This document shows, piece by piece, positions 13,886 to 21,182 of a DNA stretch of 32,702 nt; the first letter of the stretch is position 1; each line of letters opens with the position of its first letter. The DNA comes from a virus: positions 1-32,702 of the IMG/VR virus record IMGVR_UViG_3300046460_000177; one strand, written 5' to 3'. The translations under genes were made by a program, and so were the position numbers. Under the pieces are notes generated by a model. It worked only from the letters and a program-made list of their open reading frames with translations. It had not been told where the DNA came from and did no database searches.

Positions 13886-14034
13886 GGGGTTCGGGAACCC
13901 CAATCTACGGCTATGACGCCACTCAAAGGATCATGCTGCGGAGACTTCCCGGCATCACGGGAAGTGCCCTCTGAGCTGCGGCTATGTGAGTCGATCCGAC
14001 GCCGCTGGCTCCCACCTTGGAATCCAAGGTTGGG
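13886..14034. other. Candidate attP region and integrase control region
   Basis: This non-coding stretch just upstream of the integrase holds three clear inverted repeats. GGGGTTC/GAACCCC (13886-13892 and 13895-13901), ACTTCCCG/CGGGAAGT around GCATCA (13944-13951 and 13958-13965), and CCTTGGA/TCCAAGG inside 14011-14034. A near-identical direct repeat, CTACGGCTATG (13905-13915) and CTGCGGCTATG (13976-13986), frames the second. On the minus strand TAGATT (13907-13902) could be the integrase -10 box. Serine integrases use quasi-palindromic attP sites of about 50 bases, usually beside int; the repeat at 13944-13965 is the best centred candidate. The exact crossover cannot be named from one sequence. 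Confidence 0.5.
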
Positions 14035-14082
14035 TATGAAAACGGCCCCGGTCGGCAGCGGGATGCCGGCCGAGGCCGCGGT

Positions 14083-14124
14083 TCCCGCCCGCTCCCAACA
14101 GCACGGGGTACGGGGCGGGCGGGA
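14083..14124 (-). terminator. Hairpin terminator after the zinc-knuckle genes
   Basis: The arms TCCCGCCCG (14083-14091) and CGGGCGGGA (14116-14124) pair perfectly, with a weaker extension inside. The hairpin begins three bases beyond the stop of the 14127-14444 gene and would separate that pair of genes from the integrase. Confidence 0.6.
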
Positions 14125-14126
14125 GA

Positions 14127-14444
14127 TCAGCCGCTCGTCTGGCGGTGCAGAGCGAGCTCGTACAGGGCCTTGGCGTCCGGGCAGTAGTCGCGGTGGGTGC
14201 AGCGGGCGCACGTCGTGATGTGGATGCCGTGCACGCGCCTGGCCTCCCGCCGCGTGCAGGGACGGCAGCCGCGCGGGTGCCACCGGTTCAGGGTTCCGCC
14301 GATGACGCTGAGCCGCGGGCCGAGGACCACTGTGTCGGCGCCGCCGCACCACACGCACCGCTTCCCCTCGACTCGCTCCGGAGCAAGGTCGGCCGCCTTG
14401 GGCACGCGCAGCATCTCGGCCGCGTTCACGAAGCCGGGGTGCAC
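14127..14444 (-). CDS. Zinc-knuckle protein
   Basis: This protein of 105 residues contains CVWCGG (about 30-35), then PRGCRPCTRREARR (about 57-70), then CARCTHRDYC (about 79-88). The four paired Cys groups suggest two zinc-binding sites. It ends with a helix, DAKALYELALHRQ. The frame overlaps the upstream gene. The start is uncertain: ATG at 14444, or GTG at 14429, which overlaps the upstream stop as GTGA and begins VNAAEMLRVP. Similar Cys-rich proteins are common in Streptomyces mobile DNA. Function unknown; DNA or RNA binding is plausible. Confidence 0.7.
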   Translation of the reverse strand: MHPGFVNAAEMLRVPKAADLAPERVEGKRCVWCGGADTVVLGPRLSVIGGTLNRWHPRGCRPCTRREARRVHGIHITTCARCTHRDYCPDAKALYELALHRQTSG

Positions 14445-14629
14445 GGCGGGTCCGCGATCGGGGCGAGGTCGAAGGCCTGGCGGCAGGAGTAGCAGGCGTT
14501 CAGCACGGCGCCGCTGGTGTCTCGGACCCGGCGCGTCGTGGTGCTGTACGCCTCATGCCAGGCGCACCACTGGACGCCGACGGATGGGGGGATGTTCACG
14601 GGAGCGGTGGGCTGCGTAGGCTCGGGCAC
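14426..14629 (-). CDS. Small Cys-rich protein
   Basis: This 67-residue protein from GTG 14629 (GGAGTCGAC upstream) contains VQWCAWHEAYS and NACYSCRQAF, giving a Cys/His plus CxxC site that could hold one zinc. The N-terminus is proline-rich. It is the first gene of a two-gene leftward unit divergent from the GntR-type regulator, with which it shares the control region at 14630-14788. No function known. Confidence 0.68.
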   Translation of the reverse strand: MPEPTQPTAPVNIPPSVGVQWCAWHEAYSTTTRRVRDTSGAVLNACYSCRQAFDLAPIADPPCTPAS

Positions 14630-14730
14630 GTCGACTCCAACCAGTCGGCCAGCCCCGGGGCCGTTAGCGCGGTCGCCGGGGCGCTACATGTGCAAGCCAC
14701 CGTAGGCAGCCTGTACACCCCTGTCCACGG

Positions 14731-14781
14731 ATAGCTATGCCTAGGTATCTCTATGCCCTGATACGTCCGCATATCTAGAGT
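14731..14781 (+). promoter_or_regulatory. Repeat-rich control region and promoter of the GntR-type gene
   Basis: TAGAGT (14776-14781) matches the actinomycete -10 consensus and would start the transcript at about 14788-14789, on the GTG of the regulator, so the message looks leaderless. No good -35 box is visible. Upstream, CTATGCC occurs twice in direct repeat (14735-14741 and 14751-14757), and GATA/TATC pairs recur, making likely operator half-sites for the small regulator. This is the most AT-rich part of the region. Confidence 0.5.
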
Positions 14782-14788
14782 CGGATGG

Positions 14789-15022
14789 GTGATCGACTAC
14801 GACCCGACCCGGCCCAAGTGGGAGCAGATCGCCGAGGTGCTCCGCGAGCGCATCGCCAGCGGCGAGATGCCGCCCCGCTCCCTCGTCTCAGAGGTCCAGC
14901 TCGAGGCGGAGTTCGACGTCGCACGCGGCACCGTGCGGAAAGCGACCGCTGCCCTGCGCGAGGAGGGCCTGATCACCACCACGCCCGGCATGGGCAGCTT
15001 CGTCGCCGACCCTCGGACATGA
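14789..15022 (+). CDS. Stand-alone GntR-family winged-helix regulator
   Basis: This 77-residue protein is little more than the GntR DNA-binding domain: WEQIAEVLRERIASGEMPP, then SEVQLEAEFDVARGTVRKA, and the wing GLITTTPGMGSFVAD. The usual C-terminal effector-binding domain is missing. Small GntR proteins of this size (KorSA and related) regulate replication and transfer in Streptomyces integrative elements and plasmids, and that is the closest analogy. It is one of only three plus-strand genes, diverges from the Cys-rich protein genes and ends at a bidirectional hairpin. It probably represses its own and the divergent promoter through the CTATGCC repeats. Confidence 0.88.
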   Translation: MIDYDPTRPKWEQIAEVLRERIASGEMPPRSLVSEVQLEAEFDVARGTVRKATAALREEGLITTTPGMGSFVADPRT

Positions 15023-15025
15023 CGA

Positions 15026-15064
15026 AGCGGCCCCGCCCTCCCACGGGGGGAGAGCGGGGCCGCT
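15026..15064. terminator. Bidirectional hairpin between the regulator and the late operon end
   Basis: A perfect 11-base stem, AGCGGCCCCGC (15026-15036) with its complement (15054-15064), carries an inner CTCCC/GGGAG stem in the loop. It starts three bases past the GntR stop and ends two bases before the stop of the last lysis-region gene on the other strand, so it separates the two convergent transcripts. Confidence 0.82.
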
Positions 15065-15065
15065 G

Positions 15066-15338
15066 TCACAGGTGCCAGGGTGTGAGATCGAGTTCTTGTG
15101 GTGCTTCGGGCGGGGGCCCGGCCGGTGTCTCGGGGCCGACCCGGCGAGCCCACCCCCACAGGTCGAGGTACGCGCGGGTCAGCAGCTTGCGCTGCGTGCG
15201 TTCCTCCCGCACCTCCCGGTCGAGCCGGTCGGTGATCGCCGTGAAGTCGGAGCGCCGGTTCGTCGCCCTGCTCTGGGTCCACGACAGCAGACCCACCACC
15301 AGCGCGACCGCGCCGCCGACCATTGCCCCGATGTCCAT
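15066..15338 (-). CDS. Small membrane-anchored protein of the lysis region
   Basis: This 90-residue protein has one N-terminal membrane span (about residues 3-20, GAMVGGAVALVVGLLSW), a charged helical segment with coiled-coil character (TDRLDREVREERTQRKLLTRAY) and a proline-rich tail. The N-out or N-in span plus a cytoplasmic helical tail is common for second holins or spanin-like helpers in actinophages. It overlaps the upstream gene by one base (TGATG) and is the last gene of the late operon. A lysis function is inferred from position. Confidence 0.7.
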   Translation of the reverse strand: MDIGAMVGGAVALVVGLLSWTQSRATNRRSDFTAITDRLDREVREERTQRKLLTRAYLDLWGWARRVGPETPAGPPPEAPQELDLTPWHL

Positions 15339-15766
15339 CAGCCTCGAACCTTTCTCAGGTACGGCGGGGGCGGGTCGTCCATCCCGGACACCAGCACCAC
15401 GCCGATCGTGAACGCCCCCCACCCGCACGCCGATCCGACCGCCGGCGGGAACGTCCCGGCGGCCGCCGCCGTGAAGACGCCGGCCCACAGCCCAGCCGGG
15501 GTGGCCAGCGCCACGAAGCCGACGGCCTGCACGCGCGGGCAGTTCACGACCAGCCCGGCGAGGGCGGCCGTGCAGCCGAGGACCACCCACATCCAGCCGA
15601 GTGCGTCGAGGGGGATGTGCCGGGTGAGGTCGGCCAGCCCGCGGGCCGTGCCGTAGCGCGGGTTGTCGACGATGCCGAGCCCTCCGTATCCGGCCCAGCC
15701 CAGGCCGACGACGACGAGGAAGGCGCGGCGGCGGGAGAACGCCGACCGCGCCGCCACGCCCCGCAT
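15338..15766 (-). CDS. Four-span membrane protein of the lysis region
   Basis: This 142-residue protein has about four membrane spans (around residues 14-30, 55-74, 80-100 and 108-127) and a short polar tail rich in proline (DDPPPPYLRK). ATG 15766 was chosen because it overlaps the holin stop by one base (TGATG), as at other junctions; a GTG at 15802 would overlap the holin gene by 37 bases. It lies between the holin and a one-span membrane protein. It may modify holin timing or alter the membrane. No family recognised. Confidence 0.72.
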   Translation of the reverse strand: MRGVAARSAFSRRRAFLVVVGLGWAGYGGLGIVDNPRYGTARGLADLTRHIPLDALGWMWVVLGCTAALAGLVVNCPRVQAVGFVALATPAGLWAGVFTAAAAGTFPPAVGSACGWGAFTIGVVLVSGMDDPPPPYLRKVRG

Positions 15767-15993
15767 CAGCTGTCCGAGCGCGGCGTATGCGGCGCTGCCC
15801 ACCCTGCGACAGCCGCGGCGGCCGCCGGGACCAGGGCGAGGACGAACGGCTCCAGCGCGTCCGGCATGCCGGAGATCAGCGACGGGTCGTCGGTGACTGC
15901 GCCGAGGACTGCGAGCCCGGCGAGGCTCGCGAGGTACGCCAGGACGGAAGAGGCCTTGACCTTCTTCTCGATCGGGGCAGAGGGAGAAGCCAT
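15766..15993 (-). CDS. Holin
   Basis: This 75-residue protein has two hydrophobic segments (about 15-33, SVLAYLASLAGLAVLGAV, and 49-67, FVLALVPAAAAAVAGW) around a short acidic loop (TDDPSLISGMPD), with a charged C-terminal tail (HTPRSDS). Size, topology and sequence resemble holins found beside the endolysin in actinophages. Holins form membrane lesions at a set time to let the endolysin reach the wall. The gene lies 20 bases after the endolysin stop, has an AAGGA site, and overlaps the next membrane protein gene by one base. Confidence 0.85.
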   Translation of the reverse strand: MASPSAPIEKKVKASSVLAYLASLAGLAVLGAVTDDPSLISGMPDALEPFVLALVPAAAAAVAGWAAPHTPRSDS

Positions 15994-16013
15994 GACGAAT
16001 CGTTCCTTCCGGA

Positions 16014-16931
16014 TCAGGCGACGACGGTGAATCCGTAGCGGTCGCCGAGCTTCGTGAGTGAGGCCTTGCCCGGGACGCCGTCGGCGGCCGAGCCGGTGTA
16101 GCCGAGGTGGCGCTGCCACTTCGCGTAGGCCTCGACGGTCGTGGTGCCGTAGTGCCCGTCGAGGTACGCCTTTGCGAGGTAGCCGGCGTCGACGAGGGCG
16201 GTCTCCACGGTCTTCACCCCGGCGTAGGTGACGGGCGTCCCGGCCGCCTTCGGGTTGGACTTCGCGGCGGCGGCCAGCTTCGACAGCGACACCTTCGGCT
16301 TCGCCGGGGTCGGCAGCGGCGTGGTCGCGCCCCCGGTGCCCAGCCGCTTCGCGATCGCGGCCTGGACCGCCGTCCAGTCCATCCCGGGCCCGCGCGGGTC
16401 CACCTTGCCCGGCTGCCAGTCGAGGTGCCGGATCACCGAGCGGAAGCCCCACCCGTGCGCCCGGCAGAGCGCGGCAGCGGCCCGCACGATCGCGTCTACC
16501 TGCACGGCCGGCCAGGGGTCCTTGCCGTCGCCGAGGTTGACGCACTCGAAGCCGTAGAAGCGGGCGTTGCCGTCGACGCTCGCTTCGTCGTCGGCGGGCG
16601 GCGCCTTCTCGGCGATGACCGCGGCGAGGACATCGGGGTCGCCGAGCCCGGCGTGGTTGGCGCGGCCGTTGCCGACGAGATGGACGGTCCCGTCCTTGGC
16701 GATCACGCCGTGGCACAGTGGCCCGGGCAGCGTGCTGTGCCCGTTGAAGCAGAGCTCGACCGAGGTCGTTGTGCCGGTGGTCACCGTGTGGTGGATGACC
16801 ACCCCCTGGACCGGGCCCCACGCGCCCTTGTGGTTGCGGTTGTTCGTGCGCCAGCCGGAGTGCCCGACGACGTTGACGCCTTCGGCCTCGAGCGCGGCGA
16901 CCAGCTGGTCGGCGGTGAGCGGAGTGGACAT
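16014..16931 (-). CDS. Endolysin: N-acetylmuramoyl-L-alanine amidase with peptidoglycan-binding domain
   Basis: This 305-residue protein has an Amidase_2/PGRP domain (about residues 25-190). Zinc ligands are visible: H47 or H48 in VVIHHTVT, H169 in SVIRHLDW, and D178 in VDPRGPG; FECVN (about 128-132) is also typical. A Pro/Lys-rich linker (about 200-215) follows. The C-terminal 60-70 residues (VKTVETALVDAGYL ... AYAKWQRHLGYTG) form a peptidoglycan-binding fold. It cuts the bond between muramic acid and the stem peptide. No signal peptide is seen, so release would depend on the adjacent holin. GGAG precedes the ATG. Confidence 0.95.
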   Translation of the reverse strand: MSTPLTADQLVAALEAEGVNVVGHSGWRTNNRNHKGAWGPVQGVVIHHTVTTGTTTSVELCFNGHSTLPGPLCHGVIAKDGTVHLVGNGRANHAGLGDPDVLAAVIAEKAPPADDEASVDGNARFYGFECVNLGDGKDPWPAVQVDAIVRAAAALCRAHGWGFRSVIRHLDWQPGKVDPRGPGMDWTAVQAAIAKRLGTGGATTPLPTPAKPKVSLSKLAAAAKSNPKAAGTPVTYAGVKTVETALVDAGYLAKAYLDGHYGTTTVEAYAKWQRHLGYTGSAADGVPGKASLTKLGDRYGFTVVA

Positions 16932-16949
16932 GGTGCTCCAGACATGACG

Positions 16950-16977
16950 AACGCCCCGGCCGTCGGCGCGGGGCGTT
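16950..16977 (-). terminator. Hairpin between tail and lysis genes
   Basis: Arms AACGCCCC (16950-16957) and GGGGCGTT (16970-16977) form a perfect 8-base stem with a 12-base, partly self-pairing loop. It lies between the last tail gene (stop at 16997) and the endolysin start (16931), and could separate lysis expression from structural expression. Confidence 0.55.
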
Positions 16978-16996
16978 GTTGGTAGTGGCGGGCGGG

Positions 16997-17254
16997 CTAC
17001 GGCAGTTCGGCGTACCGGGCCCGGTAGTCGGCGTCGTTGTAGGTGCCGAGGTACTGGAACAGCCCGACGCTGATGGCCTGCCGGATCACCCACCAGCCGA
17101 GGCGTACCTGGGGGTCGTTCGTGCCGTCGACGAGGGCCAGGAGCTGGCCGTCGTCGCTGCCCACTGTGGTGCTGCTGAGGAACTCGGAGGCGATGAACGC
17201 GCCGTTGGTGCCGTCGTACTGGACGGCCTCGAGGCGGCTGGTTATGACGGGCAT
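16997..17254 (-). CDS. Small tail-end or structural protein
   Basis: This 85-residue protein begins MPVITSRLEAVQYDGTNGAFI and ends VGLFQYLGTYNDADYRARYAE. The pattern of a short beta-rich domain starting with xSRLEAVQYDGTNG is common among small proteins encoded between tail fibre and endolysin genes in actinophages. A GAGAGG site precedes the ATG. No enzymatic motif. It could be a tail-tip accessory or a late protein of unknown role. Confidence 0.72.
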   Translation of the reverse strand: MPVITSRLEAVQYDGTNGAFIASEFLSSTTVGSDDGQLLALVDGTNDPQVRLGWWVIRQAISVGLFQYLGTYNDADYRARYAELP

Positions 17255-17264
17255 GTGGTGCCTC

Positions 17265-17774
17265 TCAGGCGATGCGGCGGAGGGAGATCCACGAGTCGGC
17301 TTCCATGACGGTCGCGGTGGCGTTCGACACGGTCTGCGCCCAGTCGATGGAAACGGTCCCGCCGTTGGTTGTGATGAGTCGGCCGGCCCCGTGGTTGGCC
17401 TGGGCGGCCGCGGTGGACGGAGTCGAGAACTGGGTCTCCACGCCGAACGCGATACGGGTGGAGGTACGGGCGTCGGAGTCCGCGACGGAGGTGCCGGCCA
17501 GGCGGCCCGTCACCGTGTACGACCCGGTCGCCCCGGACGGGACGGTGACCTTGATGTCCATGTCGGCGGCCGGGTCGCCGGAGATCCGGAGGTAGAACTC
17601 GATGCGGTACTCGGCGTTGGCCGCGACCGTGAGCACCAGCTCCGGGTCTGCGGCCACCACGATGTTCGACGCCCTGGACGTGGACACCGTCTTGCGGGCG
17701 TCGAGCGGCACCATCGACATGAGCAGGTCCGCGTCGAGCAGGTCGCCCGCGAAGATCTGCGGCCACTGAGACAT
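17265..17774 (-). CDS. Minor tail protein
   Basis: This 169-residue protein starts MSQWPQIFAGDLLDADLLMSM, a common opening in actinophage minor tail proteins, then has a beta-rich body with alternating Thr/Val strands (VLTVAANAEYRIEFYLRISG, GSYTVTGRLAGTSV) and ends DSWISLRRIA. The fold is probably a beta sandwich that forms part of the tail tip. It follows the large tail-tip gene by 12 bases with a strong AGGAGG site. Host-contact or stabilising role inferred. Confidence 0.8.
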   Translation of the reverse strand: MSQWPQIFAGDLLDADLLMSMVPLDARKTVSTSRASNIVVAADPELVLTVAANAEYRIEFYLRISGDPAADMDIKVTVPSGATGSYTVTGRLAGTSVADSDARTSTRIAFGVETQFSTPSTAAAQANHGAGRLITTNGGTVSIDWAQTVSNATATVMEADSWISLRRIA

Positions 17775-17786
17775 GGTGAGGGCCTC

Positions 17787-20700
17787 CTACAGGGGGACGA
17801 TGCACGGGGTGGCCAGCCGCACGCCGGTCCCTGCGGTCTGGGCCTTGACGATGCCGTTGACGGACCGGGTGGCCGTCACGGTCTGCGGATTGACCACGAT
17901 GAAGTTGGCGTAACGGATGGCTGCGGTGGCGCCATTGGTGTTGCCGGTCACCCGGATCGACCTGGTGCCGAACGAGTTGGCCGCCGTGATCGAGGTGTCG
18001 GTGGCGGCGATGTGCCATACGTCCGGCTCGGCCTGCGTGGCGGGCCAGGCCTTCACCCGCAGGGCACTGCCGGTGGCCTGGAAGCGGAGCCGGATGAAGG
18101 TGCCGGCGGTGTGGGTGTAGCCGGGCACGGTGTACGTCCCGAGGTCCGTGCCGACGCCCGCGACCAACTTCCGCAGGACGACTGTGGCGGTGTTGGTCAC
18201 GGTGAACGCGACGCGCGCCATGTACATGTTGTCGGAGTCGAGCATGCGCGCGGTGGGCGCCGCGTACAGGCTGTCGCCGGTGGCCGTCGCCGAGGTGCTG
18301 ACGTCGCAGTACATGTCGAAGTCGGCGTGCACGGCCGGGATGGAGACGCGGCGGCTGACGTCGACGGTGGCCAGCAGCTGGGTTCCGTAGCCGGAGCCGA
18401 CGCTGAAGTCCGACGCCGAGCCGCCGACGACTGTCCAGGCCGGGCCCGAGTTGGGCGACCCCCAGCCGTTCGACACGGTCCTGCTGAAGAGGTCGTTCAG
18501 CCACGGGGTGATCGCCGTGGCGGTGACGACTTCGCCGCCCAGGCGGACGTCGAAGGGGAAGGCTGCGGGCCGGATCGCGGTGGTGATCCACCGCTGCTGG
18601 GCGGTGGTGAGGAAGTGCAGCGCGGTGGCCGTGCTGGTGGCGGCCGCGGCGAGCACGGTGCCCGCGGTGTCGGCCCGCCCGCGGGTGGTGTCGCCGACGA
18701 CTCCGACGGTCCACGGTGCGGCCGGCGTGCATGTGGCGTACCAGTCCCACCCGTACTGGTCGAAGGATTCGCTGTAGCCCTGCACGATCAGGTCGACGTC
18801 GCCCGGCGGCACGTCGGCGGGCAGGTCGGTGAGGCGGATGACGTCGCCCTGGTCGACGGCCATGACGGCGTCGGCCAGGTGCGGGGCGGCGGCCAGGTCG
18901 ACGTGCACGACCGGGTAGCGGGGGGCGTCCCAGGTGCCGAGGTGCAGCAGCCATCCGGCGATCGGCCCGGCCTGCTCGTCGGTGGCGAGGGACCGCTGCA
19001 CGCTGGTGTCGTAGCGGCCGATGCCGTCGGGCGGTGCCTGCACGGACAGGGGGCCGTCCTCGAGGACCACGCGCGCCGCACTGCCGTCGATGCGGGTGAC
19101 CGTGACGTCGTTGTTGACGTCGGCGTCATCGGCGATGGGCTCCAGCGGCGGGGCGATCTCGCCGTCCGTGGTGTAGCTGAGGGTCAGCGCGGGCGTCTGG
19201 TTGTACAGGGTGGTGCGGCCGCGGTACCGCAGGGCCGGGCGGGACCGGTGCTCCATGAGAATGCCGCCGTCGGAGTCGCCGCACTCCCCGAACAGTTCGA
19301 GCAGGGTGAGCATGCGCTGCGCGCCCATCTCCTCCTGGTCGGCGATGATTCCGCGCACGCTGACGGGCACGTTTTCCTCACTGCCCAGGCGCACCAGGCG
19401 CTGCCCTGCGTACTCCGGCGTCCACGCGTCCAGGGCGCTGGTGTAGGCGGACGTCGTGGTGGTGCCGAACACGGCGATGTGCCCCATGGCCATGCCGTCC
19501 AGCTCGGCGGAGAACCCCCCGGGCGGCGAGCCGACGTTGGTGACGCGGCCCGCGGTGCCCGCGACGGTGTTGGTGTAGGAGCCGGCGCTGCCGTGGATGT
19601 CCGACCACACGACCGTGTACGTGACGGTGCCGCCCGACTCGGAGACGCGGAAGTGGGAGGCCACCCACGTGCCGAAGATGTTGTTGCTGGTGCCGATGCC
19701 CTGGTCGACAACCGTGTTGCCGTCGACGTCGATCCCGAAGATCTTGGACTGGCTGTCCTTGGACTGGATGCGCCACTCGCGCACGGTCCCGCTCGTGTTG
19801 ATCCGCATGATCGTGCGCAGGGTGGTGGGCGGCGGGGTGTCCAGTCGGTAGACCCATGCCACCTGCCAGCCGGTCGTCGCTCCGGCCGGGGCGGGCACGG
19901 TGCCCTGCATGACGGCGGACGGCCCGGTGCCAGCCGCCCACACGGGCAGCGCGCCGGATGAGATCAGGTCGCTGTTGGCCGCCCAGTTGACGCCGGTCAG
20001 CGTGAGCGGTGCGACGCCGGGGATAGGCGAGTAGGCGCGGGTGGCCTGGGCGCCCTCCTCGAGCGGCCAGTAGGCGAGCGGGCTGTAGGCAGGGATGCGG
20101 CGGCGCAGCGGGGACTGGAGCGCGGCGGCGCCCTGCCCGAGGCGGCGCAGGATCCCGGCCGCCTCGACCGGTACCCAGCGGTCTTGTCCGGAGACGTCCC
20201 ACCGAGGCGGCCAGGTGGAGATCTCCCCGACCATCCGGTCCGAGCGCTTGCGCACCGTGGCCGTGCCGTTGACGGTCCACACCCGACCGACGGAGTCGGT
20301 GAAGCCGGTGGCGCCGTGCGCCAGGGGGCGAAAGTCGGCGTCGGCGACGAGGGTGCCGTCGATGCCGGACCGGACCTGGAAGCGCGTTGCGCTCCCGACG
20401 AACGGCGTCCTGGGCGGGGTGGTCGAGGCGTCGCTCGGCCCGATGCGCAGCGCACTGGTGGTCGACTGGAGACTGGTCGTGCCGGCGCCGACGATATCCG
20501 TGAAGAGCTGGGTCCACGGGCCGGTGATGGTGTCGCCCTGGTAGAAGCGCACCGTGTGCCCGGCCGCGCCGTTGTCGACGTCGAGGGTGACGCGCAGGAC
20601 CGCGCCGCCGTAGCGTTCGATGCTGATGTTCGTGGAGTGCACGAGGGCGCCGGAGTCGAGCCAGATGAAGGTGATGTTGCCGTCGAAGTAGCGCAGGAAC

Positions 20701-21167
20701 CAGGAGCGGTCGGCGTCGACGGTGCCCCACTTGCCGAGGATGCCGAGGTTCCCGGCGGTCAGCGTCATGTCGGCGTCGAACTCGGCGCGGATGTCGAGGT
20801 CGCCGGTGATGTTCAGTGCCGCGACGTGCGGGGTGGAGACGTAGCCGGCCGGGTCACCGTCCAGCTCGAGGTGAGATGTGCTCGCGGGCAGATGCACCCG
20901 GACCGGGGTGTTGCGGCCGATGTAGCCGTACAGGTCCGACAGGGGGTTGCCGTCGCTGTAGCGGCCGGAGACGGCCGGGTTGACCTTGCTGCGCCCGTTG
21001 TTGAGCGTGAGCTTCAGCTTGCCCGGGTCGGTGCGCGAGCCCTCGTCGGGGCGACCGCGGGCGATGGTCATCAGGTCGCGGGTGAAGACGTCGGCGGTGA
21101 TGTTCTGCCAGACGCCGTTGATCTTCAGGTCGGCCTGGATGTCGAGCGGGGTCTGCGGGAACGCCAC
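17787..21167 (-). CDS. Large tail-tip protein with several laminin G-like modules
   Basis: This 1126-residue protein starts with a tail-associated domain (about 1-110; DLKINGVWQNITADV, SDLYGYIGRNTPV), as in distal tail or baseplate hub proteins. A LamG/concanavalin-like beta sandwich (about 115-290) follows, a second such module (about 365-560; SPLAYWPLEEG), then a tail-hub-like central part (about 570-870), and a C-terminal LamG-like domain (about 885-1100; DLFSRTVSNGWGS). These carbohydrate-type folds suggest host-surface binding at the tip. It follows the tape measure gene by 15 bases with AGGAGG before the GTG. It probably carries both hub and receptor functions in this small phage. Confidence 0.85.
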   Translation of the reverse strand: MAFPQTPLDIQADLKINGVWQNITADVFTRDLMTIARGRPDEGSRTDPGKLKLTLNNGRSKVNPAVSGRYSDGNPLSDLYGYIGRNTPVRVHLPASTSHLELDGDPAGYVSTPHVAALNITGDLDIRAEFDADMTLTAGNLGILGKWGTVDADRSWFLRYFDGNITFIWLDSGALVHSTNISIERYGGAVLRVTLDVDNGAAGHTVRFYQGDTITGPWTQLFTDIVGAGTTSLQSTTSALRIGPSDASTTPPRTPFVGSATRFQVRSGIDGTLVADADFRPLAHGATGFTDSVGRVWTVNGTATVRKRSDRMVGEISTWPPRWDVSGQDRWVPVEAAGILRRLGQGAAALQSPLRRRIPAYSPLAYWPLEEGAQATRAYSPIPGVAPLTLTGVNWAANSDLISSGALPVWAAGTGPSAVMQGTVPAPAGATTGWQVAWVYRLDTPPPTTLRTIMRINTSGTVREWRIQSKDSQSKIFGIDVDGNTVVDQGIGTSNNIFGTWVASHFRVSESGGTVTYTVVWSDIHGSAGSYTNTVAGTAGRVTNVGSPPGGFSAELDGMAMGHIAVFGTTTTSAYTSALDAWTPEYAGQRLVRLGSEENVPVSVRGIIADQEEMGAQRMLTLLELFGECGDSDGGILMEHRSRPALRYRGRTTLYNQTPALTLSYTTDGEIAPPLEPIADDADVNNDVTVTRIDGSAARVVLEDGPLSVQAPPDGIGRYDTSVQRSLATDEQAGPIAGWLLHLGTWDAPRYPVVHVDLAAAPHLADAVMAVDQGDVIRLTDLPADVPPGDVDLIVQGYSESFDQYGWDWYATCTPAAPWTVGVVGDTTRGRADTAGTVLAAAATSTATALHFLTTAQQRWITTAIRPAAFPFDVRLGGEVVTATAITPWLNDLFSRTVSNGWGSPNSGPAWTVVGGSASDFSVGSGYGTQLLATVDVSRRVSIPAVHADFDMYCDVSTSATATGDSLYAAPTARMLDSDNMYMARVAFTVTNTATVVLRKLVAGVGTDLGTYTVPGYTHTAGTFIRLRFQATGSALRVKAWPATQAEPDVWHIAATDTSITAANSFGTRSIRVTGNTNGATAAIRYANFIVVNPQTVTATRSVNGIVKAQTAGTGVRLATPCIVPL

Positions 21168-21182
21168 GGCGTTGCCTCCTTT

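Noticed and set aside
13886-13901. T-arm of a tRNA (GGGGTTCGGGAACCCC)
   Set aside because: No matching acceptor, D or anticodon stems surround it, and the loop does not fit a tRNA. It is better explained as an inverted repeat in the int upstream region.
12322-14358. A 678-codon minus-strand frame overlapping the integrase
   Set aside because: Its product is Arg/Pro/His-rich without motifs, while the other frame encodes a complete serine integrase with catalytic and zinc residues.
17043-19961. A 972-codon plus-strand open frame opposite the tail-tip gene
   Set aside because: It has low-complexity Gly/Arg/Asp/Val content with no domain, no binding site, and is the mirror of a well-formed coding frame. 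Long opposite frames are common in GC-rich DNA.
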